Notes under the pieces: generated by a model | What the model was told of the DNA's origin: nothing | What the model saw: only the letters and a program-made list of their open reading frames with translations | Database searches by the model: none | Part shown: one piece after another, positions 11,481 through 25,107 of the stretch | Layout: each line of letters starts with the position of its first letter | Position numbering within the stretch: the stretch's first letter is position 1 | NCBI GenBank assembly: GCA_002102555.1 | Contig: MCFL01000097.1 | Coordinates: forward strand, 21,229-85,228 | DNA length: 64,000 nt | Direction: 5' to 3' | Source: Catenaria anguillulae PL171 | Lineage: Eukaryota > Blastocladiomycota > Blastocladiomycetes > Blastocladiales > Catenariaceae | Position numbers and translations under genes: made by a program

Positions 11481-13390
11481 ATGGACTCAACCACAAAACA
11501 AGCCTCTTCCGCGGCGACAGCCGGTCCACTGCTCGCTGCGCGCCCGCGCCTCGACTCGCGCAGACATTCTGATTCCGTCGTCGGTACCTCCATGTCCTCA
11601 TCCGCATCCCACACCCGCTCGATTGCCGCGGGCACCCAACAGGCGACCATGCGCGGCCCCTGGTCTCTCCCGACGACCCGAGCAACCACTTGACACCCAG
11701 CTCGCCATCCCCACCGTGTGCGACTCCCCGCGCACACGATCCTGACACCACCCAAGCAGCATCTCCTGCACGCACTCACGCGTTTTACACGCGCATTCCA
11801 ACCAACCCATCGGACTTGCGCACGATCCACTGGCAGCTCGCGGCCGACCGCCTCACGTGCCTCGACTCGCACGGCGCGCTGGTGGTCGAGTTTGCACTCG
11901 ACGAGCTCGTGTGGCGGGCTGATGGCATGTATGGCATCGAGTTTGGGTTGGATTCCAGGTTCATTGTCGCTGGTGAAGAGCCTGAAGTGAGAATCGAGGA
12001 GGCAACGTCCACATCGTCGTCGTCGTCATCGCTGGGAACCATTGCGTCCGAGTCGGGCGAGGCGGGTGCAGGCGGGACGAGCATGAGCCGCGAACTGCTT
12101 GCCGCGCTGCAGCAACAGGCTGAGAAGCAAAATAACAACCCGACCGGGTCGACTGGCACCGTCATTGTGCACGTGAGCAATCAAGACGGATTGGCCGTCG
12201 AGTCCATGGATAGCTTTGTCGACGAGCGCAACCCAAGAGCTGGGATCATGTCGCGGCCCGGCACCGCTGCGGATACAAGCAGGTTGGGCGCGCGGACCGC
12301 GTCGACGGATCCGGAAACCGAAACGACAGACAATGCAGGATACGTGGAAGGGTTTAGGATCTATTCCGAGAATGCCATGGAGGTGACCCACTGGCTCAGG
12401 TATGTCCTGATTTCTCTCGTGCGTCCACGTCCCGTATCCACACTCACCGATCTCCTTTGCCACAGCATGCTTGCCGCGTACCGTACACGCCGCCCGCTCA
12501 TCCCGCGCATCACCTACTCTGACCCAGCCGCCCGCCTCATCGACTCGTACGAATCGCTTGCCCCGCCCGCAAACACGCGCCGCAACTCTGCGGCCATTGG
12601 CAACCCCGAGGCGCTCATGGCGACCGTTGCAACCCACTTGCAACACAACGCGACTCCCGCGGCCGCGCGCGTCACCATTTTTCCAACTACCAACGTGCTA
12701 GACCACCCGTCGCTCACCCCTCCCGGGTCGGTCGGATCGTCATCGTCGCTCGCCGGAACCAGTGCCTCCACGACTGCAAAGTTTATCCGCATTCTCGACG
12801 CGGCGCACGGGCCAGTGGTGGTTTCGACCATGGCCGGCGGACGTGTGCTGGTGACGGACACGGCCTCGGGCAAGACGGTATTGGATGTGCGCGACTCGCT
12901 GGAAATGTTGCATGACAAGTTGGGCGGTGGGGCGCCTGCAGATTCGCAACAGTCGAGTCTGGGCAGCTTGCAGAGTGTTGACAGCGCAAACAAGATTCCA
13001 TTGGCGGGCTGCATGGGCAAGGCGGCCGTGGTCGGGTACAAGATGCCGCTCAAGGGCGAGGCCCAGCAGCAGCAGTTGCCAGAAGCGACAAAGTATCACC
13101 CGGAGGTAGACGTGAATGGCGACGATACGCTGGGGAATGCGCAGTGGAAGGCGCTCAAGAGCGGCGGCGAGCCCCTGACACTACAACCTGCAGCGCCTTT
13201 TCCGCCAAAGGTTGTGATCGGCCATCCCGAGCCGAGTGCCAACGAGGGTGGCGCGGGCCACGATGCAGACGACGCGTTGGGCGATACGCTCAAAGGGTCG
13301 GGATCAGCCATGCGGCTCAAGGGCGCCGTGGTCGCCGCCGCTGAGCAGACGAGGCAGGATGCGGTTGGTTTGGGCCGACTGGGCATGTGA
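11481..13390 (+). CDS. PH-like domain protein, one apparent frame break
   Basis: Reading begins at Met 11481 (MDSTTKQASS), leaves frame near 11665, and continues in the next frame from about 11663 to 13390. A 66-nt in-frame intron (12400-12465, GTATGT...CCACAG) is likely because it lies between the conserved-looking THWL and MLAAYR. The part before it (about 11790-12400) looks like a pleckstrin-homology fold: beta-strand-like segments (IHWQLAADRLTCLD, VIVHVSNQDG, EGFRIYSENA) followed by the helix typically ending such domains (ENAMEVTHWLSMLAAYR). Ser- and Ala-rich loops, one with a run of TCG codons, interrupt it. The C-terminal third (FIRILDAAHGPVVVS...) resembles nothing I recognise. A lipid- or protein-binding adaptor is inference only. 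The frame break resembles those in the coiled-coil and RNA polymerase genes. Confidence 0.55.
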
Positions 13391-15463
13391 GGTCATTACG
13401 TCATAGACGGATGAAAGGTTTGCACGTTCTTTGCGGTGATGACTTGTGTGTGTACACTTCTCGTTGCACTGAATGGATCAATACCGAATATACTTTGCTT
13501 TCATGCATTCACCATTTTCAAGTGTTTGCGGCCACAAGGTGCGGTTCGCGTGTGCGTGTCTGAGTCCATCCTGCTGCGAACAAGACACAAAACGTGTTGT
13601 TGTAGCAAGCCGCCAGGTGGCGTGATTCCGCCAATCGTTGCGGTTCCGTGATAACGTTAGTGACGTCGTTTCCTATGTTCCCGTGAAGTCCTTAGCTGGA
13701 GGCAACATCGATATCACACACAAAAAAAGCCGAGTTGCTACGTACTGTCCGCATAAGAAATTGGCCGCTTGGCTTGTTCATGACTCGGAACTTATCGGAA
13801 CAGCATCGGAAAAAGCAGTGTTGAAGAAATAGGCACCACATGCATTGCAGCTGATGATCAGTAGTTCAGGCAGGGGCGCTCGAGTGAGACTGCAAACAAG
13901 CCAGCGCCCCACCGAACGCGAGACATCAAACGTTCATCGCGAAAGGTCCCGAACCAAGTGTTCCTGCTGATTCCGATCTTTCAGGCGGCAAACAAGCACG
14001 AGTGTTCCCACACCTTTGCCCTTGTCCAGGGGACGCCGTCGACCCAGAGGCAGCTGGCCATGTCCCTCTGGACACATTGTCAACGACACAGTGGGATTGG
14101 AGAGAGTGCAAGAGGAAAGCGAGGCAGAGTCGTGACTATTGTGGAGAGACGAGGACGGCGGCGTGTATGCCACCTCAGCGTTCTCTGCATGTGTTGGGGC
14201 GGGAAGAACGGTAAATCCAGAGGACCCTTCCCATTCTCTTTCCCTCCTTTTCTTTTCAGTGCCCACTCGACCGTGCATCATGGAGCTCGAGCTGAACCCG
14301 TGACGTGACATTCGGAGGTTTGTTCCGGTTTTTTTTCTTGATTTCGGAACAGTGACCTTGGAACAAATGATCGAGAGCCGCAGAGATAACGATGCAAGCA
14401 CATCCCTGACTCAATGTGTGTATTATTATCGCGTCACTTTTGGCTACTGTGGCAAAACACGACATGCTTGGACACTCACCTGTTCCGTTTGCCACGTCTC
14501 GAGCCCATTGTTATGTATTGGTTCCGTTCCACATCAGCGATGCATGAATTGTGGCCCATGTTTTCACACATGACACCACCTGCCCGTAGGAAAACCGGCG
14601 CGCCCTCGACCGTCAGCGGTTCCAGATGGACGGCGCCGCTGATGCCGAGCGCAGGGCCCCACAATCTCGGAAATTATCGCAATCAGAGCTTTGCTTCATT
14701 GGCTTTGCCTTTCCCATCAGTTTCTATATACACTGTCACAACGAGCACCCGGAGCACCCTCTGAGCTAATCCATTTCGGGCTCTAGTCAGCCACCGTCGG
14801 CCTCTCACGCTCCCAGCGACAGTATTTCTATGCCGCGCTGCCCCCGCTCGTCATCACCCTTGTTTATTGCTCCCCTTCTTCGCCCGCTCCATTCACTAAA
14901 GCATTCAATCCAGCTCGGCGACACTGGCACTTTGTCCCGCGCGCCATTCATCCCTCAACCTGCCCACTTCACCGCGCTCCATACGGTTCTCCTGCTTTTG
15001 CAATCGCCTCGTTTTCGTTGCGAGCACGACATTTCGCTTGCCGCTCGCTCGCACCCACTTTATTGGCACTCCGTTGCACCTTGCTGGACGCAGCGTGCTT
15101 TCAATCCGCGCCGTTTTCAGCTGTTTTCAATCGAGCGTCGAGCGCGCGTTGTCTGTGTTTGTTGCGGCAGCATTTGACGTTGCATCTCGCCATTTGATTT
15201 CAACACCTGCTGCAATATTTCCAAGCGCTCACTCAGCGTGGCAGTGTGATTTTTTTTGTTCCCCCATAAGTAATTGCTCGATCGTGTCAGCGAGTGTTCC
15301 TGTTCAATTCCCACTTGTGCCCTCGGCTCTCGAGTCTCGCCCTTTTCAAGACCCTTTGTTGTTGCCTGCCGCGAGTATTTATTTAGTCTCGCAACAACCC
15401 CGTCTTGGTCCTACACTGTGTGTATCGCTTCCACCTCCCCGTCGGTTCATTCGTTCAATCATC
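13391..15463. other. Long intergenic region / leader of forkhead gene (2.07 kb)
   Basis: No gene is supported here. The first part is the 3' flank of the PH-like gene and contains CRE-like TTACGTCA (about 13396) and GTGACGTC (about 13660) sites. The last 600 bases are CT-rich with scattered short upstream ATGs, as expected for a long 5' leader of the forkhead gene. The frame upstream of the forkhead Met is open back to 15038 but only from a TTG and with no domain signal, so I treat it as leader. Confidence 0.45.
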
Positions 15464-16858
15464 ATGTCGTCTTCACCCCGTCCCCAAGACCATCAACAAG
15501 TGGCTCCACAGCCCAACTGCCTCATCATCCCGCAGCTCGAGCCCTACCACGCGTCCTCGGCTGCAGCCACCTTTTCCGAGTTTGCTGCCGCGCACACACT
15601 GGCCCAGCTCTCGTCTTCGGCTTCGTCTTCCTCTGGGCCCTCGATTGTCTTGCCAACAGCCCCAACCAGTCATCTCCAAGCCCCGCGCGACGCGTCCGTG
15701 TCCTTGTCCCCAGCTCCCATGCCATCTGTCACGGCAAGCGCTCCAAGTGAACAGGCGACTGCGACTACGACTGCGACTGCGTCTGCAAGCTCTGCCCGTG
15801 CCGGGACCAACACAAATAGTGCCAGCGGCACGCGCCGCAAGCGCCGCCGCCCGCCAAAGTCGTACGTGGTGCTCATTGCCGAAGCCATCCTCAACAGCCC
15901 GATGAAGTGCCTGTCGATCCGCGAGATCTACGCCGCCATTGCCGCCGCGTACCCGACCCACTATGCGGATCCCGTCGACCTGGGCTGGCAAAACACGGTC
16001 CGGTACAACTTGTCGCGGCACCCGGCCTTTGTCAAGGTCCCGCACCCGCCAAAGTACGTCGGCCCGACAACAAGCAATCGGTCAAGCTTTTGGACCATTA
16101 GCCAAGAGTTTTTGGCGCAGTTTGAGCGCGGAAACTTTGTGTCGGCCGAGAGCCTCGATCCTGCCGGGTACCCGGGTCATGCCTCCTCCGCCGCCGCGCC
16201 CGTGACAGCTGCCAAGGACCAAGCCGGTGCAGATGCAACACGTCAAGACGCTCCATCTCCACGCCGCCAACGCACCGTGTCCTTGTGCCATAAGCCCGCG
16301 GTGCCATTGCCGATGCCACTGTCGCCGGTCGCCTCTCCCCACACGCCCATCTTGGCGCCCGTCAAGACCATTTCCGCGCTGGCGCAACCACCTGCCTCTC
16401 TTGTTCAGCAACAAAAACAACAACGCCATCATCATCATCCTTACGCGGTTCCCACGCCCTTGCCGCCCATGTCGGTGGATCACCACTACCAGCACCTTGG
16501 ATCCTTGCCGACACCAACCTTGTCGCCGTCCATGCACACGTTTGCCGGCTCCTCATCGTCGTCCGTGTTCTTCCCGCTCAGATCCCCCAATGCCCTGTCG
16601 TCGTCTGGGTTCCATGGCGGTCAGCAAAGCCATCACTATCCACACCCTCATCACATTGTGTCGCCGCTGCTCATGCCGTCGCCTGCAGCCTCGGCAACCA
16701 CGACCGATCGCCAAGGCCGGTCCGCGACACGTGAGTTGTCGCCTGTTGGTGTGGTGGCGCCCGCCCACGACGAGCCAAGCTCACCAATGTCGTCGCCGTC
16801 GTCGAGTCATGGCGGGTCAGTCCACAAGATGTCCTTGTCGTTTTTGATGTCAGCTTGA
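15464..16858 (+). CDS. Forkhead (winged-helix) transcription factor
   Basis: The single-exon gene encodes 464 residues starting MSSSPRPQDH. A forkhead DNA-binding domain occupies about residues 126-213: it opens RRPPKSYVVLIAEAILNSP, contains the recognition-helix block WQNTVRYNLSRHPAFVKV and closes with SSFWTIS. A basic run (TRRKRRRPPK) just before it may be both nuclear signal and DNA contact. Outside the domain the protein is Ser/Thr/Pro/His-rich with no recognisable FHA domain, so it is not the Fkh1/2 or Fhl1 type. Expected role: nuclear sequence-specific regulator; targets cannot be read from sequence. The upstream frame stays open for 426 nt but lacks an ATG, so the Met at 15464 is the best start. 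Confidence 0.85.
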   Translation: MSSSPRPQDHQQVAPQPNCLIIPQLEPYHASSAAATFSEFAAAHTLAQLSSSASSSSGPSIVLPTAPTSHLQAPRDASVSLSPAPMPSVTASAPSEQATATTTATASASSARAGTNTNSASGTRRKRRRPPKSYVVLIAEAILNSPMKCLSIREIYAAIAAAYPTHYADPVDLGWQNTVRYNLSRHPAFVKVPHPPKYVGPTTSNRSSFWTISQEFLAQFERGNFVSAESLDPAGYPGHASSAAAPVTAAKDQAGADATRQDAPSPRRQRTVSLCHKPAVPLPMPLSPVASPHTPILAPVKTISALAQPPASLVQQQKQQRHHHHPYAVPTPLPPMSVDHHYQHLGSLPTPTLSPSMHTFAGSSSSSVFFPLRSPNALSSSGFHGGQQSHHYPHPHHIVSPLLMPSPAASATTTDRQGRSATRELSPVGVVAPAHDEPSSPMSSPSSSHGGSVHKMSLSFLMSA

Positions 16859-17446
16859 GTTTGTGTTTTCGTATTTCTTGTTTCTTTTCTTGCATGACCC
16901 CACACCCACTGAGTATCTCCGATTCCCCTCTCCCTTTTTTTTTTCTTGTTGCTTGCCGTGCCTGGGTGCCGCCCGTGACCACTCGTGTTTCACCATCTTG
17001 TACATTTTTCTCCCACATCAACGCCTTGGTTGACTTGCTGGCATCTCTGCGCTTCTCGTTGCTGTTTGCACCTGCATTCTTGTTCTACCTTGTGTGTCAC
17101 TCAACCATTCATTGTCGTTGCTTTTGTGTAAAGCCCTCATGTAATATTCATGTGTGGTATGTCCGAGAATGTGCCTCTATCATACTTTTCTCGCTTCAAC
17201 AACGTCAACAAGCAAACAGCCAAGTAGTCACTCACAGGCACACTTGGGAGTTGCCTCTCATCATCGGACACATGCACGTTCACTGCCGACATCCTCACTG
17301 ACCCACCACTCGCGGCAGCTCCCATGCCGCATGACTCTGATTGACACTTGCATATCGACTCAAATTGCCCGCACTTGCCGGTACAAGCGGCTGCTTCTGC
17401 AACGGCAGCGGATGTGGTGGTTGCTTTGCGGCTCCGCCGCCCCCTC
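16859..17446. other. 3' flank between forkhead gene and decayed membrane-protein gene
   Basis: The region lies between convergent genes. It is T- and CT-rich at first (an uninterrupted T run near 16935), as expected for a 3' untranslated region, with no coding or RNA signal that I can support. Confidence 0.4.
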
Positions 17447-18860
17447 CTATGGTGTGCTTTTTACGCGTTGCGGCAGCAGGTACTCGAACGAACCCTCGGT
17501 CAGCACGGCCAGCGATAGTATGAGCAAGTTGAAGGAGCTGACGCGGACGGGGAACAAGGGCGGGGTGTGTTGGATGAGAAAGGAGATCATGACGTCGAAC
17601 AAGTCAATGAGGACCAGGACGTTCTGTCCATCGGCGACGTGAGATGATCTTCGTTCTTGGATAGAGAATAGACAGTGAAGCAACGAACCAGGACGGAAAA
17701 TGTCGTCGTCGTCGATAGTGGGTACGGGTTGGATTGCGCAACACTCGATGTGGAACAAGTATGCTCTCGGTAGCTTGTTTGGAGCTCGCCTGACTTTGAG
17801 CAGGCCAAGGGGAGCCGCAGACCAGCCGCAGGCACGGTAGTTGACTCGGTTCCTCGGGCACAGACGAAGACGATGCGTTGCCGCTGGTAGCCGACGGGAT
17901 CGAGCCGGATGCCTCGGCAAACGACAGTGGAAGCGACCGAATGGATCCAACGATACCAAAGAACTGTATCAGTTCATGACGTCTCAGCGCCATGTTGGTG
18001 CACATCTAGCTATCGACCGCAATCATCGTTCGGGAAACACGTGCAGGCAAAAAGGACATGGTGACTGCCGTCCAGCTTGGAAACATGGACACTTCGACCC
18101 AAGAATCTATCCATTTCGGCTCATCCACACATTTCAATCTCTTTTTGCGGTGCAATTGGCGTGAATCTCGAAGCAGCAACGCACGGTAATCGTTGCACCC
18201 CCTTGTGATCAGTCCCACGACACACACAACCAACACTATCTGTTGCTGCAAAATATTTACCTCAATCGACAGTCCGTAGACAATGCGCGGCAACCAAGCT
18301 TTCCGCTTGGGACGCATGACACCGATTACACTGTCTCTGCTTGCGAGTGCCATGCAAAGAGGGGGCCGACGGGAACAAAGGTCATTGTGCTCATGAGTTT
18401 ATACCGCCACTGCATTCTGTTCAGAATTGGAAAACAGCGGTGGATGCTTGCCGGTCAGTCGCTACTAAGGGAGCAAGTGTTGAAAAAAAGAGTAAGGTAT
18501 ACTTGGGCAGCGCCAGTACTTTGAACCGCTTGAATCATGATGGCAATACTATTGATACCGTCGACCACAATCATGATGGCCGAAGCAAACAGCCGCCAAA
18601 CTCGAATCAAACTAACGGCTCTTGCATGCGAGGGATGTCGACCAGCCTCTGTTGGCCGGGGGCGGGCTCATGCGAGGACTCGCTCGCACGCATTTGGGAA
18701 CAGTTTGGGGGTCAAGATTCCTGCCGCGACAAGCGCAACAGGCAACGACAGGACAAAAACGATGAGCGAGTTGCGCGCAAATCAGGAGCGATGACATGGG
18801 ATGCAGTAATGCTAGTGTTGGATTGTGCATGTTAGCGTTGGTCGTGGTTGTGACGGGCAT
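17447..18860 (-). pseudogene. Seven-helix membrane protein family, copy A, decayed
   Basis: Read on the minus strand this is a third member of the family of 19788-21202 and 37233-38681. Recognisable blocks in order: an N-terminus like HVIAPDLRATRS followed by IVFVLSLPVALVAAGILTP (helix 1, near 18720-18780); SLIRVWRLFASAIMIVVDG (helix 2, near 18540-18610); VMRPKRKAWLPRIVYGL and LQQQIVLVV (helix 4, near 18240-18320); FPSWTAVTMSFLPA; FFGIVGSIRSLPLSF (near 17980); and a well kept last helix ending LAVLTEGSFEYLLPQ (near 17480). At least three frame interruptions occur in the 5' half, while the 3' half is nearly intact and keeps the intron positions of copy B, including the one before the last helix. 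It lies head-to-head with copy B. This is a decaying duplicate, or a gene damaged by assembly errors. Confidence 0.7.
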
Positions 18861-19787
18861 GCTATTGCTTGACAGCTCTTGGGTCGGCAAAGTTGAATAC
18901 ACATGCAGTCAAGTTGGCCAATTAATTGCAGCGTCTGGCAAGCCTTGACAGCAGACCCTTGGATCTATGTTGGTCAGCATGAAAAATGGAGCTGCGATGA
19001 AACCGCTGTGATATCGATTGAAACCGAGCACCTTGCTTGCCGACAAAATGGGAAATGCCCTTGAAGGACGACAAGGTTTGTTTTCAGTGTTCGCGGTCAC
19101 AATCGCGTTTCCATTGTCAGCACCGGAGTTGGGGCACAATGCTGTCGATACCTTACTTGGCTGTGGCTGCATGACGGGTATACATTGGGGTGTTGAGTTG
19201 AACCTCAATCATGATTTCACAACACGTCTTGTTGCATTTTCTTCATTCTGTCGCATTGACGAGCTGCTTTGTGCAAGTGTGTGATTCATCGACAGGTGAG
19301 TCAGAAAACAGACTGGCCTGGCTGATTGAGAATTTCACTTCAATCCGGTGATTCGAAAGGCAGTTGACTACAATTTCCAGCCAACAGAGTTGTTGCCTGT
19401 AGTAATCAGGCAGACCGTCAAGCGCCTAGCAAACCAGTCCTGAATCGTCGCTTTGAACCATGTTCAAAAAGGCTCAAGCTCCCAAAAGCAAGTGAAGTCG
19501 ATTTGGAGGACAATTTGCTCTTGCTGGCAAATGAAATGGCTGGGGCGAAAACTAGAGCCTTATCGAAACGGACTGTGTTTTGTTCACGACGAGAGCTGCA
19601 CACAAACAAGAAGCACAGCGCGGTTGTCGCTACCAACCGATTGATCTGGGCTCCATGACCGGTTACGGCGAGATTCAACCCGCTTGCCTCCATTGGCTTG
19701 TATACTCACTCTCGGATTTTTATCATCGAATGTACATGCGAATTGCACATTGATCACGAAACATATCGCCGACGCATTTTCAACACT
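18861..19787. promoter_or_regulatory. Divergent region between membrane-protein copies A and B (927 bp)
   Basis: The two copies point away from each other, so this interval would carry both promoters. I see no conserved block, no tRNA and no open frame with domain signal. Confidence 0.35.
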
Positions 19788-21202
19788 ATGCCCAACGCAA
19801 TCCCCGGTGAGTCTATCGAGACCATCACGCCCGCGGCTGGGCACGGTTCATCCGTGGCTCTCGCACAATCCTTTACGCCCATCATCGATCCGATCGTTGC
19901 TCGCAACTCCATGATCATGTTCGCCGTCTCGCTGCTTCTCGCATGCGGCGGTGTCGGCATGCTGGCAAAGAAGGCCTTTCCTGGCGTGTACAAACACGTG
20001 ATTCAGCTCCTCATGCCGAAATCGGCCGAAGCCACAATGACTGCTGGAACCCATGCCGCCAGCCTGTTTCGCGTGAGGCTCCTCTTCCTGGCGGCAGTGA
20101 TGATGGTTGGAGACGGCATCAGTAACATTATCGCGATTCACTCCGCGAACACGAAGGGAACAGCCCTGTTTGTGCCCAACCAGCTCATTCGCGGGATCAC
20201 ATTCATCCCAGCGGGGCCGATCTTTGTTTATGCCATGTCCTCTCGGGTGGCCGTGGTTGTCACCATGCATTTCAAGTGGAAACAGCGCTTTTTGCGCGCG
20301 ATCGGGCTGGCGACGATTGGCGTCATGTTACAAATGCAGATTGTCTTGGTAGTGGGTGTACTTGCGCGGCTTCACTTTTCTCCAGGTATGGATGTCACCG
20401 GCGGGCATTTTTCGTCTGCCAACTTATCTCACCATTCGTGCTCTATGCCACAGCGGAATGGATCAACGCTCAACTGTTTCCGTCGTGGACTTCGGTCGCC
20501 ATGGCATTACTGCCCGTTCGTCTCTTCTTTTTGACTTGGACCATCCATCACATCTCATTTCACCCACTTGTCCTATCAGATCATTAGTCTTGGAGGAGCA
20601 GTCTGGTCCATCCGCATTGCCTTTAATCAACCAGCTTCCTCATCGACGGGGTCGGGCAGCACATCATCTGCGTCCTCATCCCATGCGACCTCCTCCAACA
20701 ATACTCACGCAGCGGATGCGAGTCAAGCGACTTCAACCACAGCAACAACATCCTCGGTAAAGTCGAGCAGCGCAAAGGCGGCAGAGGCACCTGCAGTAAA
20801 GCCCGTGTCGACAATTCAATACCCACTCACTCGAGCATTTACAATCCTTGTATGATTTCGTTCACTTTGCATGCACTGAAGCGTTGTTGAAGACCTTGTT
20901 CCAACTCCATGCTCACTTAGAACGTCTTCATTTTGATCGAATGGCTCGGGTTTATTTACTTCAACACGGTGCAAATCCCGCCCTTCCCTGTCCGCGTCGC
21001 CGCGATCCAATCCTTCCTGACATCGCTTGCCCTCGTCACGGAATCGAGCTTTGAATGGCTGCTCAAAGTGCACCGCAAACGGCAAAAGACGACGTCCAAG
21101 AGCCATTCGACTTCGATGCGCAAGTCAAAAGCGTCGGCCAATGGTGCAGGCGGCGAATCAGCGACAGTCGTCAAGTCAACGCACAGCCACAGTCATTCGT
21201 AG
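19788..21202 (+). CDS. Seven-helix membrane protein of unrecognised family, copy B
   Basis: Four exons (19788-20385, 20454-20515, 20580-20849, 20921-21202) with introns of 68, 64 and 71 nt give 403 residues. Exon limits are fixed by alignment with copy C. About seven hydrophobic segments follow a short N-terminus: NSMIMFAVSLLLACGGVGML; RVRLLFLAAVMMVGDGISNI; LIRGITFIPAGPIFVYAM; ATIGVMLQMQIVLVVGVLAR; SWTSVAMALLP; ISLGGAVWSIRIAF; and NVFILIEWLGFIYF with the following LTSLALVTESSFEWLLK. A Ser/Thr-rich loop of about 60 residues sits before the last helices, and the C-terminus is basic and His/Ser-rich. A receptor- or transporter-like plasma-membrane or organelle protein is conceivable, but I recognise no family motif. 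It shares 60-70% of positions by eye with copy C in the helices. Confidence 0.75.
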
Positions 21203-24069
<2,867 letters not shown>

Positions 24070-24410
24070 GTAACTCTTGATCCCGAGGCAGCTCATATGT
24101 GTGATTGCGTGTGCCAGTCAATTTGGGTTTTCTTGTGATATATTGCTTCGGCTTCTAATTTACAGACAAAAACGGTTCCACGTTGGACAACAAAAAGCAC
24201 AAAATGACACACGAAAGATGGGATGAATGAAAACGTCAGATGCAAAGCAAACGGATAAGGCCGGGATGTGGGCCGAGGCGACGGCCGGATCCAGGTTCGA
24301 AACAGAAACATGAAAGCGAGAAGAGAAAAGAAAAAACGACGAGGCCAGCGCCAATCAAGTGTGAGGAATGTGGACAGGTGAGTACTGCATGCATGACAGG
24401 AATCGGGATG
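24070..24410. other. 3' flank of CDC5 gene up to LTR element (341 bp)
   Basis: The last bases, GATG at 24407-24410, are one copy of the target duplication of the LTR element. A GGTTCGAA string near 24294 resembles a tRNA B box, but no cloverleaf can be drawn around it. Confidence 0.4.
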
Positions 24411-25080
24411 TGTCGCGATCTTGGTATCGGAGTTGTGCTGGTTAGGGACTGAGATCTCGTACTGACAACAAAGTAAATCATGTAGATTACCATGTCAGTA
24501 AAGATACGAATAGTCCGGCCGTTTATTACAGATCCAACAATAAAAGAACGTGAAGCGACAGAACTTGTCCAAAGATAACAAGGTCGGAAAGTAACAAACG
24601 ATGAGAAAACGTGTAGAGAGATTGGGACAAGCCGAAAAAAGGAGACTCCACTGAAGATGAGATAAACTGACAGACCATTAAGAAACGTTGGAACGATAAA
24701 CACTGGAATGGGAATGAAACGCGCCAGTGAATCGGGACAGAATGTGACAGGAGGGACTGAGTCGGAACGGGGTATAAGAGAAACGATACACACGGCCAAA
24801 ACGGGAATGGAAAGAGTAACACGAACCTGACAACAAAGTAAATCATGTAGATTACCATGTCAGTAAAGATACGAATAGTCCGGCAGAGCGCACAAAAAAT
24901 GGGGGGCGACGAGGTTTTGATTGTTCCCCACAAAACGCGATGTTAGTATACATGTGCTTGCTGCCTGGACCATCGCAAGATCGATCCATTGAGATCCCGT
25001 TTCGCCAACACAGACTGTACAGATCGACGGCCCGTTTACTTACACATGACGGGCATGTTTCGACCCATTGGGTCGTGACA
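24411..25080 (-). repeat. LTR (3' LTR relative to the element)
   Basis: This is the 670-bp long terminal repeat, reading as identical to 32784-33453. A 58-bp direct repeat occurs twice inside it (24462-24519 and 24827-24884). Confidence 0.93.
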
Positions 25081-25093
25081 CCATTCCCCCCTC
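25081..25093 (-). other. Polypurine tract of the LTR element
   Basis: On the minus strand an unbroken purine-rich run (GAGGGGGGAATGG) abuts the LTR directly, the expected site for plus-strand priming in LTR elements. Confidence 0.7.
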
Positions 25094-25107
25094 GGGTATC
25101 TGGAAAT

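Noticed and set aside
13934-14401. 155-codon minus-strand open frame in the long intergenic region
   Set aside because: No domain, low-complexity composition and no splice support.
18909-19284. Possible extra exon of membrane-protein copy A
   Set aside because: Frames here match neither copy B nor copy C, so the copy A start is placed near 18860.
24280-24310. GGTTCGAA string resembling a tRNA B box
   Set aside because: No A box or acceptor stem pairs with it, so no tRNA gene is called.
24526-24933. Two identical 135-codon open frames (here and 32899-33306)
   Set aside because: They lie wholly inside the LTRs and repeat only because the LTRs repeat; no protein signal.
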